Shown here in pieces: positions 57,769 to 64,000 of a stretch of DNA of 64,000 nt. Position 1 is the first letter of the stretch, and every line of letters starts with the position of its first letter. Source of the DNA: DASQPA01 sp963757335 (GTDB taxonomy: Bacteria > Acidobacteriota > Thermoanaerobaculia > Multivoradales > UBA5704); assembly GCA_963757335.1 (NCBI GenBank), contig CAVWRJ010000002.1, positions 186,001 through 250,000 of the forward strand, written 5' to 3'. The notes under the pieces are model-generated. The model made no database searches, had not been told where the DNA came from, and saw only the letters and a program-made list of their open reading frames with translations. The position numbers and the translations under genes are program-made.

Positions 57769-57808
57769 GCGCTTCCCCTCTGAAGTTCCACCCGTCTCGT
57801 CGGAAGGA

Positions 57809-58081
57809 TCATCCCTCTCCCGCCCCCGCCAGCTTCCGCTGGAAGTCCTCCATTTCGAGATCGTCGTTGAGCTGGTTGAGGTGGAGTACGTCCACGCCGT
57901 TGCGAAAGCCGCACGCCTTGGGAGTAACTTTGAACTTGGGGAGGGTGGAGAGCTTCTTCTCTCCCTGGAGACCTCTCCTGAGAGTCGAGTTGACGACTGC
58001 TTTAAAGCTTTCTCCCTTCCTCCTCGCGACCTCGTGAAGCTTCTCGGCCAAATCGTCGTCGAGTGTCAGCGTAGTCCTCAT
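57809..58081 (-). CDS. VapB-like antitoxin without adjacent toxin
   Basis: The ATG at 58081 gives 90 residues with a RHH-type N-terminus (MRTTLTLDDDLAEKLHEVAR, RKGESFKAVVNSTLRRGLQG) and a tail DVLHLNQLNDDLEMEDFQRK that fits a VapC groove. A VapC gene would be expected at lower coordinates, but that space holds the decayed duplicate. A copy of the gene's last codons at 57118-57160 shows that the duplication involved this locus. Confidence 0.82.
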   Translation of the reverse strand: MRTTLTLDDDLAEKLHEVARRKGESFKAVVNSTLRRGLQGEKKLSTLPKFKVTPKACGFRNGVDVLHLNQLNDDLEMEDFQRKLAGAGEG

Positions 58082-58264
58082 GGAGACATTATGATGCCTC
58101 ACCTTATAGCAATTCAAGATGCCTCGCGAAGGAGTGCTTCTGGGCGATCTCGGCGAAGTTCGGGCGGCTTTCTTCTCCGCGCCCACCGTGCATCTATATT
58201 ACCTCTAAGCCCACCGCAAGCCTGCCCAGGGCCAGGCTCGCGGCAGGCTCGGTAAATTCTCCAC

Positions 58265-58447
58265 CTAGTGTTTGGTCGATTTCTCCTCCGCTTCGGTCTC
58301 CATGATCATTTTCCATGCCGTGAGGAGGAGATGCGCGTTGCGATCCCGCTGCTGCTCCAGCGGATCGAACTCGCGGTCACCTTCAAATTTGGTGAAAAAG
58401 TTGTCCACGTCGGGAGCCAGGACGTCGTCCTTCAGTTCGTTGGGCAC
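58265..58447 (-). CDS. Small acidic protein, 60 aa
   Basis: GTG at 58447 lies six bases after AGGAGG, a better start than the in-frame ATG at 58474. The product (PNELKDDVLAPDVDNFFTKF, EGDREFDPLEQQRDRNAHLL, LTAWKMIMETEAEEKSTKH) is acidic and helical, with no signal peptide. It is the last ORF of a minus-strand row of small ORFs and sigma-like genes. Unknown family. Confidence 0.55.
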   Translation of the reverse strand: MPNELKDDVLAPDVDNFFTKFEGDREFDPLEQQRDRNAHLLLTAWKMIMETEAEEKSTKH

Positions 58448-58551
58448 TTGCTGCCTCCTGTTCAGTCGATCCATATTTCCGAGGCGCCGCCGGAGGGGTT
58501 GACCGCCGGCCTACCTCGGATTGTTGTTCGTTAAGGGTAAGGACGAGGGGG

Positions 58552-58695
58552 TCATGCCCTTCCGCCATCTTCCGGCCCCGAGTGGTCGCCGGGAAGATGG
58601 TGGTGGGCGCGCTCTAGGTGAGAAGGGTAAATCCTGCTCGCGCGCGGCGCAGCGCCGTGCGCTAGATCAGCCGGGGCCGGAGGTTGTGATTCCAT
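58552..58695 (-). CDS. Short ORF, 47-aa peptide C, His-containing
   Basis: AAAGGAG precedes the ATG at 58695 at good spacing. The peptide reads MESQPPAPADLAHGAAPRAS, then RIYPSHLERAHHHLPGDHSG and a short acidic end. It starts 50 bases after sigma-like gene B. No known family; its reality rests on the ribosome site and the pattern of small ORFs in this cluster. Confidence 0.4.
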   Translation of the reverse strand: MESQPPAPADLAHGAAPRASRIYPSHLERAHHHLPGDHSGPEDGGRA

Positions 58696-58744
58696 GATGT
58701 ATCTCTCCTTTGCTCCGCAGCGGACCGCACCGCGCCGTCGCTTA

Positions 58745-59464
58745 TCAGCCCGCGAGCGCCTGGATGAGGCTCAAGGCGGACACAGCTTGGCCCCGCACAA
58801 GCCTCAAAGCCTTGTCGAGAAGGCCACGATCCAGGGCCAGGGCGGACTGGGCTGCGATGCAGATCGACTCGAGATTTCGGCTGAAACGCTTGAGCGCCAA
58901 CCGCGTGGCCAACGCCACGGTCTCCGAGTCCTGGAAGACTGGAGACCGACCGCCGCGCAGCCGGAGCCCTGCTTGTGTCAGTTTGTATGCCTCTACGAGT
59001 AGGTCATGATCGCGGTCGGAGAGTAAATCGATGGCAATCGAGATGAACCCCCCGGCGGCCTTCGTGACGGCCATCAGGTGCTCCATCTCGATCCTCCCCG
59101 CGGGTTCGTTGAAGTCCCTCGCCTGTTCCGTGAATTCACCCTCCGGCTCCCTCTGCCTTCGGATTTGCCCTAAGAGCAACGACTTCGAGTGCCGTAAGGA
59201 CGCCCGGACCGCCAGGTCGACCGCAGAGACATTCACTCCAGGATTCAGAATCACCGGCAGAGCCTCAGCGAGTGCTGCCGCCACAATCTCCTCGCGGTCG
59301 ATTGCTGGCTGCAAGCGAGCGGATCGCCGCACCCAGGCGAGGCACCTCTCATAGAGCTGTGCGAAGATGAGTTGCCGTCCCTCACCTCGCCGCAGAGCTT
59401 CGAGAGCGGCAGAATCGATCATGAGGTCTTGCCTGCCGTGGCTGCGCCGGTGATCCTTCATCAC
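58745..59464 (-). CDS. Divergent ECF-sigma-like protein B, 239 aa
   Basis: GAGAGGAGA lies before the ATG. The first 110 residues resemble sigma region 2 (LYERCLAWVRRSARLQPAID, DREEIVAAALAEALPVIL), and the later part resembles region 4 (SIAIDLLSDRDHDLLVEAYK, then a paralogous ATRLALKRFSRNLESI helix). It is a clear paralogue of protein A at 59856-60605, sharing the AIDLL-(S/P)-DRDHDLL-(V/I)-E-(A/E)-Y block. The region-4 helix-turn-helix is degenerate, so it may be a regulator rather than a sigma factor. Small ORFs flank it. Confidence 0.6.
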   Translation of the reverse strand: MMKDHRRSHGRQDLMIDSAALEALRRGEGRQLIFAQLYERCLAWVRRSARLQPAIDREEIVAAALAEALPVILNPGVNVSAVDLAVRASLRHSKSLLLGQIRRQREPEGEFTEQARDFNEPAGRIEMEHLMAVTKAAGGFISIAIDLLSDRDHDLLVEAYKLTQAGLRLRGGRSPVFQDSETVALATRLALKRFSRNLESICIAAQSALALDRGLLDKALRLVRGQAVSALSLIQALAG

Positions 59465-59482
59465 GGGTCTCCTCTCAGCTCT

Positions 59483-59662
59483 TCACTTCGCCGGCACGGA
59501 GTGGCCGTGATCGTGGCGATCGTGATGGTGATGGGTGTTGGGCTGGTGCGTCGCCTCATGATTTTCGTCGTGCTGGTGGTGCTCATGGGGATGACCATTG
59601 TGGGTTTCAGGCGTCGGGCTTGGAGTGGGGTGGTGATTCGAATGATCCTTGATCCGTGACAT
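59483..59662 (-). CDS. His-rich small protein, 59 aa (peptide B)
   Basis: AAAGGAG precedes the ATG at 59662 at ideal spacing. Eighteen of 59 residues are His (NGHPHEHHQHDENHEATHQP, NTHHHHDRHDHGHSVPAK), with Asp, Asn and Pro between, suggesting metal binding. It ends 18 bases before sigma-like gene B, so the two should be co-translated from one transcript. No family recognised. Confidence 0.6.
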   Translation of the reverse strand: MSRIKDHSNHHPTPSPTPETHNGHPHEHHQHDENHEATHQPNTHHHHDRHDHGHSVPAK

Positions 59663-59855
59663 GAGTTTGTCTCCTTTGGGTTGACTCCATTCCTTCAATA
59701 GGGAAGTACATCTCGAAGCGGGCACGTTACAGAGAGGGCGAGCGAAAGAGAAGGTACAGCACTGGCAGAAATCACTGACCTGCGGGAGACTGCGATTGGG
59801 GTAAGACCGTGCCGCGGGACGGCAGGAAGGTGACCGCTCCGCGGCACGTGAGAGT

Positions 59856-60605
59856 TCAGTCCGCGCGGGAGGGCCGGAGCAACTTGACAGCGTCTTCCAG
59901 ATCGCTCAGTGCGATGAGTGGATGGTTTCCGTTCTCACCGCGCACGAAGCGCAGCGTCTGCTCGACGACGTGGGGATCCTGTCCCAAGGTGACCTGAGCA
60001 GAGTTGAGCATCGCCTCGAGCAGTCTGCTGAAATTCATACGCGCCCGCGAAAGAGCCGTTCTCCGAGCTCCATCAGTAGGGAAGGACGGGAGAATATGGT
60101 GGCGGAAAGGGAATCCGATGCTGTCTAAACCGTATTCCTCGATCAGAAGATCGTGATCGCGGTCTGGCAGCAGGTCGATCGCCTTCGCGATGAGTTTTCT
60201 GCCAAAACTGGCCATCGCCAGGATGTTCTCAGTGGCGATTTGCTCATCTTCGACCGGATGAGACTCGGACAGACCATGTTGGAACTCTTCAAAGTCTTCC
60301 ATCTTAAAAGAATGACGCTTTGAATGGGACCGGAAGCGCTGGAGCGCCTTACGCAAGATCTCGCTCACCGCTGCAGAATCGTACTTCGGAGAGAGCATCG
60401 CAGGCATAGACCATGTGATGGCATCCGAAACCACGTCCTCTCGGTCTGCTGCTGATAGCCCGGTGCTAAAGGGCCTTACCCATGATCTGCAGAGGGTGCG
60501 AAGCCGGTAATCGTCCGCTGCACAAAGTTTTCCACTACGGATCGCCTGGAGAAGGTCATCCTCAATCCGAAAGCTGCCCTGGTCGTGGCCATCGTTCGAG
60601 TTCAT
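59856..60605 (-). CDS. Divergent ECF-sigma-like protein A, 249 aa
   Basis: AAGGA lies before the ATG at 60605. Region-2-like segment: RTLCRSWVRPFSTGLSAADR, EDVVSDAITWSMPAML, then RKALQRFRSHSKR. Region-4-like segment: AIDLLPDRDHDLLIEEYGLD and GARRTALSRARMNFSRLLEA. The second matches the helix that follows the DNA-binding turn in sigma factors. It is a paralogue of protein B. GC content is a little below its neighbours. A 57-aa ORF ends ten bases upstream. Confidence 0.6.
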   Translation of the reverse strand: MNSNDGHDQGSFRIEDDLLQAIRSGKLCAADDYRLRTLCRSWVRPFSTGLSAADREDVVSDAITWSMPAMLSPKYDSAAVSEILRKALQRFRSHSKRHSFKMEDFEEFQHGLSESHPVEDEQIATENILAMASFGRKLIAKAIDLLPDRDHDLLIEEYGLDSIGFPFRHHILPSFPTDGARRTALSRARMNFSRLLEAMLNSAQVTLGQDPHVVEQTLRFVRGENGNHPLIALSDLEDAVKLLRPSRAD

Positions 60606-60615
60606 GAGAGTGTCC

Positions 60616-60789
60616 TTAGGAGGTTGTGGGTCCCACGGACGTGTGGGGAGAAGGGACCCAGGTTAAATCCATGGGCATCATCCATTCGACATGCCCAAGA
60701 GGTTCGACACGGTGTCGCTTGCCGGCGGACTGCATACCAGAGGAAGCAAACTGGGTGGGGGGCTCGGTCTCAAGGGTTCGTCTGTCCAT
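60616..60789 (-). CDS. Small ORF, 57-aa peptide A
   Basis: AAGGAG lies eight bases before the ATG at 60789, and the stop falls ten bases before sigma-like gene A. The peptide (MDRRTLETEPPTQFASSGMQ, SAGKRHRVEPLGHVEWMMPM, DLTWVPSPHTSVGPTTS) is polar, with a Met/Trp-rich middle. No family is recognised. Position and ribosome site parallel peptide B before sigma-like gene B. Confidence 0.5.
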   Translation of the reverse strand: MDRRTLETEPPTQFASSGMQSAGKRHRVEPLGHVEWMMPMDLTWVPSPHTSVGPTTS

Positions 60790-61040
60790 TGGCAAGTCTC
60801 CTTGTTAGAGGCTGGCGTTCATTAACAGAAGCCGATGTCAGCCCCGCGTTGTTACGCGGCGGCTCAGGAGGAGCACAAGGTGGAGCAAGCCAGGAGAATC
60901 TCTTGAAGGTATGGAGGGGGAGAACTAGGAGATGGCGCGGCGGGCGAGGAGAATCCGGGCCGCGGGGGACGGGCTCCGAAGTGGACCCGCGATCCCGCGG
61001 AAGTGGTCCAGCCCTCGAGAGAGCCTCGTGAGGCATGCAG

Positions 61041-61055
61041 AGTGATACCATCACT
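61041..61055. promoter_or_regulatory. Operator-like palindrome
   Basis: AGTGAT-ACC-ATCACT is a perfect inverted repeat beside the only AT-rich patch upstream of the peptide/sigma-like cluster. It could be a repressor site; no consensus is known. Confidence 0.3.
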
Positions 61056-61134
61056 TTACATATAACGACCAAAGCTCCCTCTATTCCTCTCATGGCTGCA
61101 ACCCCCGCCGGGTCGGCGTAGGAGAAAGCGAGCG

Positions 61135-61154
61135 CCTGTCGGTTACCCGACAGG
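61135..61154 (-). terminator. Possible terminator of the VIT gene
   Basis: An 8-bp perfect stem CCTGTCGG/CCGACAGG with a four-base loop, about 40 bases beyond the VIT gene stop, with a short T-rich stretch after it on the minus strand. Confidence 0.35.
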
Positions 61155-61195
61155 GCTGTGAAGCTAGGAAGCTAGTTTTGGTTGTTTCTACGGCG

Positions 61196-62836
61196 CTACG
61201 CCGCAGGACTGCGACGGGCGCGCGGCTTCGGCTCCTCGACGGGAGCGGTGGCCAGAACCGCAACCCTGGCCCGCGCGCGGTGCCGGCGACGCCGGTGCAG
61301 CCGATGGTGACGCCGATGCCGGGGGTGTAGGTGTCGCCGGAGCTTGGCGCGGGGGGTATCCGGCCGCGCGCGAGCCAGGGTCACGCCGCCGGCTGCCGGA
61401 GCCGGCGTTTGGAGCGACCTGGCGACGCGGGCGGGGCCGGTGAGACTGAGGATGTCCCCCCCTCCTCCCGTTTCGATGGCCACTGCGCTCGCCGTACCGC
61501 CATCGCCCGGCTCGGCCAGGGGTACCCAGGCGCGGCGGGGGGAGGCTCCGGCAGCGGCCGCGACCGTATCCTCCGCCACCAGGCTGGTGAAGTCGGTGAC
61601 CAGCCCGTAGCGCAGGCCGAGCTCGGTAATGGTGCGCCGCGCCTCCGCTGCCGCCCGCTCGTCGCGCGGGCCGCTCGTCAGCGCCTCCACCTGGAGACGG
61701 GCCCAGAGCTTGTCGATCGCCTGGCCGGGCGCGGCGCTGCCGAGCGGCAGCACCACCTGCCAGGGCTTGCCGCCGCGGCGGCCGGAGATCACGGCGAGGC
61801 TCGCGGCGGGGGTGAGGCGGGCGGCGACTAAGAGCGCGGTGCCCGGCCGGAGGTCGGGGATCGCCCGCGGCCAGGTCTCCGCCGCCGGATCGTCCCAGCC
61901 GACGGCGACGTCGGAGATCCCGGGGGCGCCGGCCGGGGGGATCACCAGGAGGAGCACGTAGCGCTCGCCTTCCTGCTCCTGGGTGTAGAGGGCGGCCTGC
62001 GCCGCGACTCCCGCCACCGGCTCCCAGGAGAGGACGAAGTCGCGGTCGGCCGGCGCCGCCCGCTCCAGGTCCACCGTGTAGAGCGGCCCGGCCTTCTCGG
62101 CGACCCGGATGGAGTGGGACGGGCTCGCGATCCGGCCCAGCCGGATGCCGGGGTAGAGGTCGATATGGAGGTCGAAGGGATTGACCAGGCCGGAGATCGC
62201 GGCGCCGGTCGTGGCGGTCCGGCGGCGGGGAGCGGCGAGGGCGGCCGTCTCCTCCTCCGGCAGCCCCGGCGCGGGGCGGGCGAGCATCGGGAAGCGCAGG
62301 GTGAACCGCCCGCCCTCGACCGCGACCACCTGCTGCAGATCGAAGACGACGGCGACCTCCTCTCCGGGAGGGATGGCGCCCACCGCCACCGTGAAGAGGT
62401 CCGGCCCTTCCCGGGTCAGGACGGCCGCCTGCCGCCCCTCCGCCAGGGCCCGGCGGCCGGCCTCCTCGCCCGCGCCCCGCTCGACGATCCGGCCGCGGAC
62501 GGCGCGGGTCCCGATCGCGAGCGACAGGCCGTCGACCGCGGCGCCCGCGGGCAGGGGGAAGACGTAGATCGCCTGGAGCGGCTGGGCGGTCGGATTGCGG
62601 AAGATCTGGGTCAGCCGGGAGCGCGCCACGATCCCGGCGATCTCGACGTGGACATCGCTCGCCAGCACCGGCGCGGGCCGGAGCGAACCGTCCTCCGCAC
62701 TGCCCAGGAGCAGCCCGCCGCCCTGCGCCGGGGCGGGAGAAGACAGCGCCGACGCCGGGCCCGCGAGCACGAGCAGCGCTCCGACCAGCGCTCCGACCAG
62801 AAAGACGCCAAGGGACAGGTGGGGCACACCGCGCAT
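61196..62836 (-). CDS. VIT-domain exported protein lacking the vWA domain
   Basis: A signal peptide (LVGALVGALLVLAGPASALS) is followed by a full VIT domain (residues about 60-175: HVEIAGIVARSRLTQIFRNP, AIYVFPLPAGAAVDGLSLAI, GPDLFTVAVGAIPPGEEVAV). In VIT proteins a vWA domain with a DxSxS metal site normally comes next; here LLLVIPPAGAPGISDVAVGW joins directly to the region that usually follows vWA (LWARLQVEAL, LGLRYGLVTDFTSLVAEDT). So the vWA domain is deleted in frame. The tail is Arg/His-rich. Confidence 0.82.
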   Translation of the reverse strand: MRGVPHLSLGVFLVGALVGALLVLAGPASALSSPAPAQGGGLLLGSAEDGSLRPAPVLASDVHVEIAGIVARSRLTQIFRNPTAQPLQAIYVFPLPAGAAVDGLSLAIGTRAVRGRIVERGAGEEAGRRALAEGRQAAVLTREGPDLFTVAVGAIPPGEEVAVVFDLQQVVAVEGGRFTLRFPMLARPAPGLPEEETAALAAPRRRTATTGAAISGLVNPFDLHIDLYPGIRLGRIASPSHSIRVAEKAGPLYTVDLERAAPADRDFVLSWEPVAGVAAQAALYTQEQEGERYVLLLVIPPAGAPGISDVAVGWDDPAAETWPRAIPDLRPGTALLVAARLTPAASLAVISGRRGGKPWQVVLPLGSAAPGQAIDKLWARLQVEALTSGPRDERAAAEARRTITELGLRYGLVTDFTSLVAEDTVAAAAGASPRRAWVPLAEPGDGGTASAVAIETGGGGDILSLTGPARVARSLQTPAPAAGGVTLARARPDTPRAKLRRHLHPRHRRHHRLHRRRRHRARARVAVLATAPVEEPKPRARRSPAA

Positions 62837-62890
62837 CGAATCGACCTCCGTTTGCCGCTTCCGACGCGCAATCTTAACACCCGCCCTCTT

Positions 62891-64000
62891 CTACCCCCCC
62901 GTCTCCCCCCCTGCCGTCCGCACCCAGCAGCGCAGCACCTCGGCCACGCTCCAGGCCTGGGCGATGCAGCCGCGGGGCTTGTAGGGGGCCTCGGCGTCGA
63001 AGACCTCGCTGATCGAGCCGACCCCGGCGGCCTCCAGGTGGGGTACGAAGCTCTCCAGGAAGCGCCGCGCCGCGGCCGGATCTTCCGGGTGGACCCGGAG
63101 CCAGGCGTCGACGTAGGGGCCGATCAGCCAGCCCCAGACCGTCCCCTGATGATAGGCGGCGTCGCGGGAGCGGAGGTCGCCGTCGTAGCGCGGCTTGTAG
63201 TCCGGCGAGCCGGGGGCGAGGGACCGGAGGCCCACCGGGGTCAGCAGGCGCTCGGTCACCACCTGGAGCACCGGCGCCCAGCGCTCGGGGGCGAGCACCG
63301 GGTGATCGAGCGAGATGGCGAAGACCTGGTTCGGCCGGCAGGCCGGATCGTCCCCCTTTTCGCCGTCCACGACGTCGTAGAGGTAGCCCCCCTCGGCATA
63401 CCAGAAGCGCTCGTTGAAGGCGGCGCGGGCCCGCTCGGCGTGGCCTTCGAGGCGGGCCGCGTCGGGGTCGCCCGCGCCGCGCTCGGCGCGGAGCCAGCCG
63501 GCCAGGATCTGGAGCGCGTTGTACCAGAGAGCGTTGATCTCGACCGCCTTGCCCCGCCGCGGGGTGACCACCCAGCCGTCGACCTTGGCGTCCATCCAGG
63601 TGAGCTGGTAACCCTCGGCGCCCTGGCGGAGGAGCCCGTCCGCGGGATCGACCCCGATGCCGAAGCGGGTGCCCTCCAGGTGATGCTCGACGATGTCTTG
63701 AAAGATCGGCAGCAGCAGGAGGAGCGTCTCGCGGTCCCCGGTGGCCCGGAAGTAGCGGTCGACGGCGTGGAAGAACCAGAGGGTGGCGTCGGCGGTGTGG
63801 TAGAGGCCCTCCCGGTTGCCCTCGGGAAAGAGGTTGGGGATGAGCCCGTCGCGCACGTGATTGGCGAAGGTGCGGAGGATGTAGCGCGCCTCGGCGCACC
63901 GGCCGGTGGGGACGGTCAGCCCCTCCAGACTGATCATGGTGTCCCGCCCCCAGTCGGTGAACCAGTGGTAGCCGGCGATCACCGTCCGCGCCTCGTCGCC
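62891..64000 (-). CDS. Glycogen-debranching-type enzyme (amylo-alpha-1,6-glucosidase family), 5' partial
   Basis: The C-terminal 360 residues are in the window. GYHWFTDWGRDTMISLEGLT carries the catalytic Asp region, and LIPNLFPEGNREGLYHTADA, VDGWVVTPRRGKAVEINALW and YHQGTVWGWLIGPYVDAWL are the barrel motifs of the GDE C-terminal family. It removes alpha-1,6 branches of glycogen. The start lies beyond base 64000. With the GH15 enzyme it suggests stored alpha-glucan metabolism. Confidence 0.92.
   Translation of the reverse strand, partial: GDEARTVIAGYHWFTDWGRDTMISLEGLTVPTGRCAEARYILRTFANHVRDGLIPNLFPEGNREGLYHTADATLWFFHAVDRYFRATGDRETLLLLLPIFQDIVEHHLEGTRFGIGVDPADGLLRQGAEGYQLTWMDAKVDGWVVTPRRGKAVEINALWYNALQILAGWLRAERGAGDPDAARLEGHAERARAAFNERFWYAEGGYLYDVVDGEKGDDPACRPNQVFAISLDHPVLAPERWAPVLQVVTERLLTPVGLRSLAPGSPDYKPRYDGDLRSRDAAYHQGTVWGWLIGPYVDAWLRVHPEDPAAARRFLESFVPHLEAAGVGSISEVFDAEAPYKPRGCIAQAWSVAEVLRCWVRTAGGETGG

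Larger units (their letters stand above)
60790..61195. other. Intergenic region upstream of the peptide/sigma-like cluster
   Basis: No gene is seen in these 406 bases. An AT-rich patch with TATATAAC-like sequence lies at 61057-61066, next to a short palindrome. The leftward promoter of the cluster is expected here. A hairpin near the right end belongs to the preceding gene. Confidence 0.5.

Noticed and set aside
58383..58568. 61-codon minus-strand ORF starting MAEGHDPLVL
   Set aside because: It overlaps both the 47-aa and 60-aa ORFs, which have better ribosome sites.
60626..60808. Plus-strand 60-codon ORF (MGPTDVWGEG)
   Set aside because: It lies antisense to the 57-aa ORF and has no ribosome site.

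Overview
The window is GC-rich (roughly two-thirds G+C) bacterial chromosome. Its gene content suggests an Acidobacteriota genome, most likely a Thermoanaerobaculia-type lineage, although this is inferred from gene families rather than from a marker gene. The supporting families are a GWxTD-domain lipoprotein, zinc-finger/TPR and anti-sigma-like proteins, a Ser/Thr kinase with a PEGA-like tail, class I lanthipeptide leaders of the LNKET type, and Mla lipid transport. No rRNA, tRNA, CRISPR array or intact prophage was recognised.

Layout. 1-3112: an anti-sigma-like gene (5' end missing), small proteins and fumC. 3163-3583: the first of three intergenic arrays of degenerate 21-bp repeats. 3645-7020: a mosaic of a vapC/phd pair, a DinB remnant, a damaged esterase, a partial duplicate of the carB 3' end, a secreted protein and a vapC stub. 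6996-15690: carB, a GT-C-like membrane protein, CPXCG and EVE proteins and a DEAD-box helicase. 16099-16811: two lanthipeptide-like precursor genes flanking an integrase remnant, followed by a secreted protein and a complete IS630 element. 19534-28933: metabolism (3-hydroxyacyl-CoA dehydrogenase, ferritin-like protein, cyclase, GH15, folE, KAS III, ClpX-like ATPase). 29014-36875: minus-strand genes for a VTT protein, a YggX-like protein, the UDP-glucuronate/UDP-xylose pathway and the MlaD-F-E transporter. 36915-38120: a RelE/Xre toxin-antitoxin pair beside the second array, which is mirror-symmetric. 38211-44635: DUF2007 protein, Ser/Thr kinase, and a peptidase M16/class V aminotransferase/M16 operon. 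45622-47593: toxin-antitoxin wreckage with an IS5-type insertion. 47785-56302: uppS, an ankyrin protein, a membrane/HTH pair, the third array, sufE, a rhodanese, a zinc-finger/TPR protein and a UbiB kinase. 56564-58081: a secreted protein with a tandem, decayed duplicate around a cluster of palindromes. 58265-60789: a minus-strand cluster of two paralogous sigma-like regulators, each directly preceded by a small ORF with a good Shine-Dalgarno sequence. 61196-64000: a VIT-domain protein without its usual vWA domain and a glycogen-debranching-type enzyme running off the window.

The most unusual signals are (i) the 21-bp-period arrays, two of which share a motif and abut toxin-antitoxin modules, one of them symmetric about a central palindrome; (ii) the small-peptide/sigma-like cassettes; and (iii) the two orphan lanthipeptide-like precursors. 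Seven otherwise convincing genes carry a single-base frameshift, one at a run of nine C. This points to consensus errors in the assembly as much as to true pseudogenes.
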